64,000 bases of DNA, taken from assembly GCF_004364245.1 (NCBI RefSeq), contig NZ_SOAV01000008.1, forward strand, positions 1 through 64,000, in the 5' to 3' direction. This DNA is from Streptomyces sp. BK208. Its GTDB lineage: Bacteria > Actinomycetota > Actinomycetes > Streptomycetales > Streptomycetaceae. Position numbers and translations under genes: made by a program. Below the pieces are notes generated by a model. The model ran no database searches and was not told the DNA's origin. It worked only from the letters and a program-made list of their open reading frames with translations. Of this stretch, positions 63,801-64,000 are shown piece after piece (the first letter of the stretch is position 1; each line of letters begins with the position of its first letter).

Positions 63801-64000
63801 GCCCGGCCCGCCGAGCCGGTGTGGGAGCGGTGCACGTCCGCCCCGCCCCCGATGACCGGCGAGGTCCTCGCTGAGGCCCGGCGCGGTGTGCACCTGGCCC
63901 ACCTGGCCTGCATGGACACGGAACTGGACGCGTGGCAGAACCCGGCGGCCCAGCGCAAGCTGCGGGTCATCACGCAGACGTACGAGCCGGGCATGCCGCA
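60810..64000 (+). CDS. SARP/AfsR-type transcriptional regulator with NB-ARC domain (3' end missing)
   Basis: The frame is open to the window end (at least 1063 residues). Residues 1-95 form the OmpR-like DNA-binding domain, 96-240 the bacterial transcriptional activation (BTAD) domain (FDRLAGEGTRALADGD onward). Residues about 245-545 are a highly unusual Gly/Pro/Ser/Ala linker of 300 residues with an internal DGWPSTSGAG repeat. Then the NTPase: LLGPGGAGKTRL P-loop near 586, LIVLDNCEHV Walker B and TSREPLG sensor, followed by the TPR start. It resembles AfsR and large SARPs. GTG 60810; cytoplasmic regulator of unknown targets. Confidence 0.9.
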   Translation, partial: MRYRILGTTQALRPDGTAVPLGGARLRALLTVLALRAGRAVPTGLLVEEVWGGAPPADASGALQALVGRLRRALGSDSVASADGGYRLDAAPDDVDLHRFDRLAGEGTRALADGDPAKAAVVLDDALALWRGPVLADLPDRTAEAARWETRHLDTLRARHTAALGLGRAEHSLPELTALCDAHPLDEPLQALRLRALRDTGRTAEALAAYDGVRRLLATRLGTDPGPDLRALHAELLHPASPPTPGPAPTPGPGTTAAPGSGSGAGYGSGSGYRSGSGSGPSPRFGARPGAGSAPVPGEGPAPGSGYGPGETPGSGAGREPDSGQRPGAGAGAGSGPGLEDGWPSTSGAGREAGAGSGSGSGREDGWPSTSGAGQEPGAGEGSGSGPGLEDGWPSTSGGGSEPGAGQASGPCPAAGSASPSGHGPGPRHGSGWAPGAAPVSGAAPGRGSAPGPSSAPTSAPGPAPVPGTPAAPAVPSASGPVPPPGTGSGDALAPAPGTGSAPSSGPGTVSAPAVGTGTGPGTVPGVALAPGPVPAAPPGSFDGTGVEAPRPRGNLRARLTSFVGRDHDVDVLRADLATARLVTLLGPGGAGKTRLSQEVAERAGDTAPDGVWLAELAPVDDPAAVPEAVLTAVGARETVLYRAGAEEMRAVTAVEGQDTAVERLVEHCGRRRMLIVLDNCEHVVDAAARLTEELLARCPHLTVLATSREPLGVPGESLRPVEPLPEPAALRLLADRGAAARPGFRVDADEATAAACAEICRRLDGLPLAIELAAARLRMLTPRQIADRLDDRFRLLTSGSRTVLPRQQTLRAVVDWSWDLLDPDEREVLGRLSVFAGGCDLTAAEAVCGPAALDALGSLVDKSLVVATPVTDRSTGDGMRYRLLETVAEYAGERLDETGGRAAAARAHLTYYRELARTTDPLLRGPEQLAAVERLEREYENLRTALRHAVAERDEQEALCLALSLVWYWQMRDLRVEARNWFAEVMALGPDPFAEPARPAEPVWERCTSAPPPMTGEVLAEARRGVHLAHLACMDTELDAWQNPAAQRKLRVITQTYEPGMP
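61827..62004. repeat. Direct repeats inside the SARP linker
   Basis: Three nearly perfect 28-base copies start at 61827, 61899 and 61977 (each contains ggttggccttcgacgtcc), coding EDGWPSTSG in the regulator. Spacings are 72 and 78, both multiples of three, so copy number can change without frameshift. Confidence 0.85.

Noticed and set aside
60459..63902. 1147-residue - strand frame
   Set aside because: Antisense to the SARP regulator and without recognisable domains.

Overview
High-GC actinobacterial chromosome, almost certainly a Streptomyces: GTG starts, GGAGG-type ribosome sites, Tat-exported secretome genes, a truncated xlnB beside axeA, DmdR-type iron boxes, an LmbU-family regulator and a SARP/AfsR-type regulator. 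No rRNA, tRNA or CRISPR array was found.

Region A (1 to about 31.8 kb) is the right-hand part of a hybrid PKS/NRPS biosynthetic gene cluster; the window opens inside a PKS gene, so the left part is missing. In order on the + strand: the end of a PKS module (AT'-DH-KR-ACP), a full reducing module (KS-AT-DH-ER-KR-ACP, malonyl-type AT), a thioesterase fused to an FMN alpha-hydroxyacid oxidase, and an NRPS C-A protein without its own carrier domain. A divergent block on the - strand holds a discrete PCP, a SyrB2-type Fe(II)/2-oxoglutarate halogenase (HxA facial motif), a type II thioesterase and a cation/proton antiporter. A second + strand operon holds an MbtH protein, 2-oxoacid dehydrogenase-like E1alpha, a small ACP, an E1beta-lipoyl-E2 fusion, a KAS III-like acyltransferase with altered active-site motifs and another type II thioesterase; then come a P450, an ABC ATPase and an MMPL exporter. 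An IS701-type transposase gene with a TTA codon and an LmbU-family regulator close the cluster. My inference: an amino acid is activated by the C-A protein, loaded on the discrete PCP and chlorinated there, while a C2 (or larger) acyl unit made by the E1/E2 proteins is placed on the ACP and joined to the chain by the KAS III-like enzyme. I do not recognise the product.

Region B (31.8 to 64 kb) looks like ordinary Streptomyces chromosome: a PaiB-like flavin protein, 3-hydroxybutyrate dehydrogenase, a secreted PHB-depolymerase-type esterase, a deletion remnant of xylanase gene xlnB followed by intact axeA, MazG, DoxX, PhoD, two transporters, a serine hydrolase, Rsm22-like methyltransferase, a response regulator, a TetR repressor with a tandem operator pair, the EfeUOB iron-uptake operon, a PhzF-like protein, an iron-box-controlled heme oxygenase, methionine aminopeptidase, F420H2:NADP oxidoreductase, a site-2-type protease and a large SARP/NB-ARC regulator cut by the window end. 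The iron genes form two DmdR-type regulated units.

The most unusual elements are the thioesterase-hydroxyacid oxidase fusion, the E1/ACP/E1-E2/KAS III cassette next to a carrier-protein halogenase module, and the xlnB internal deletion.
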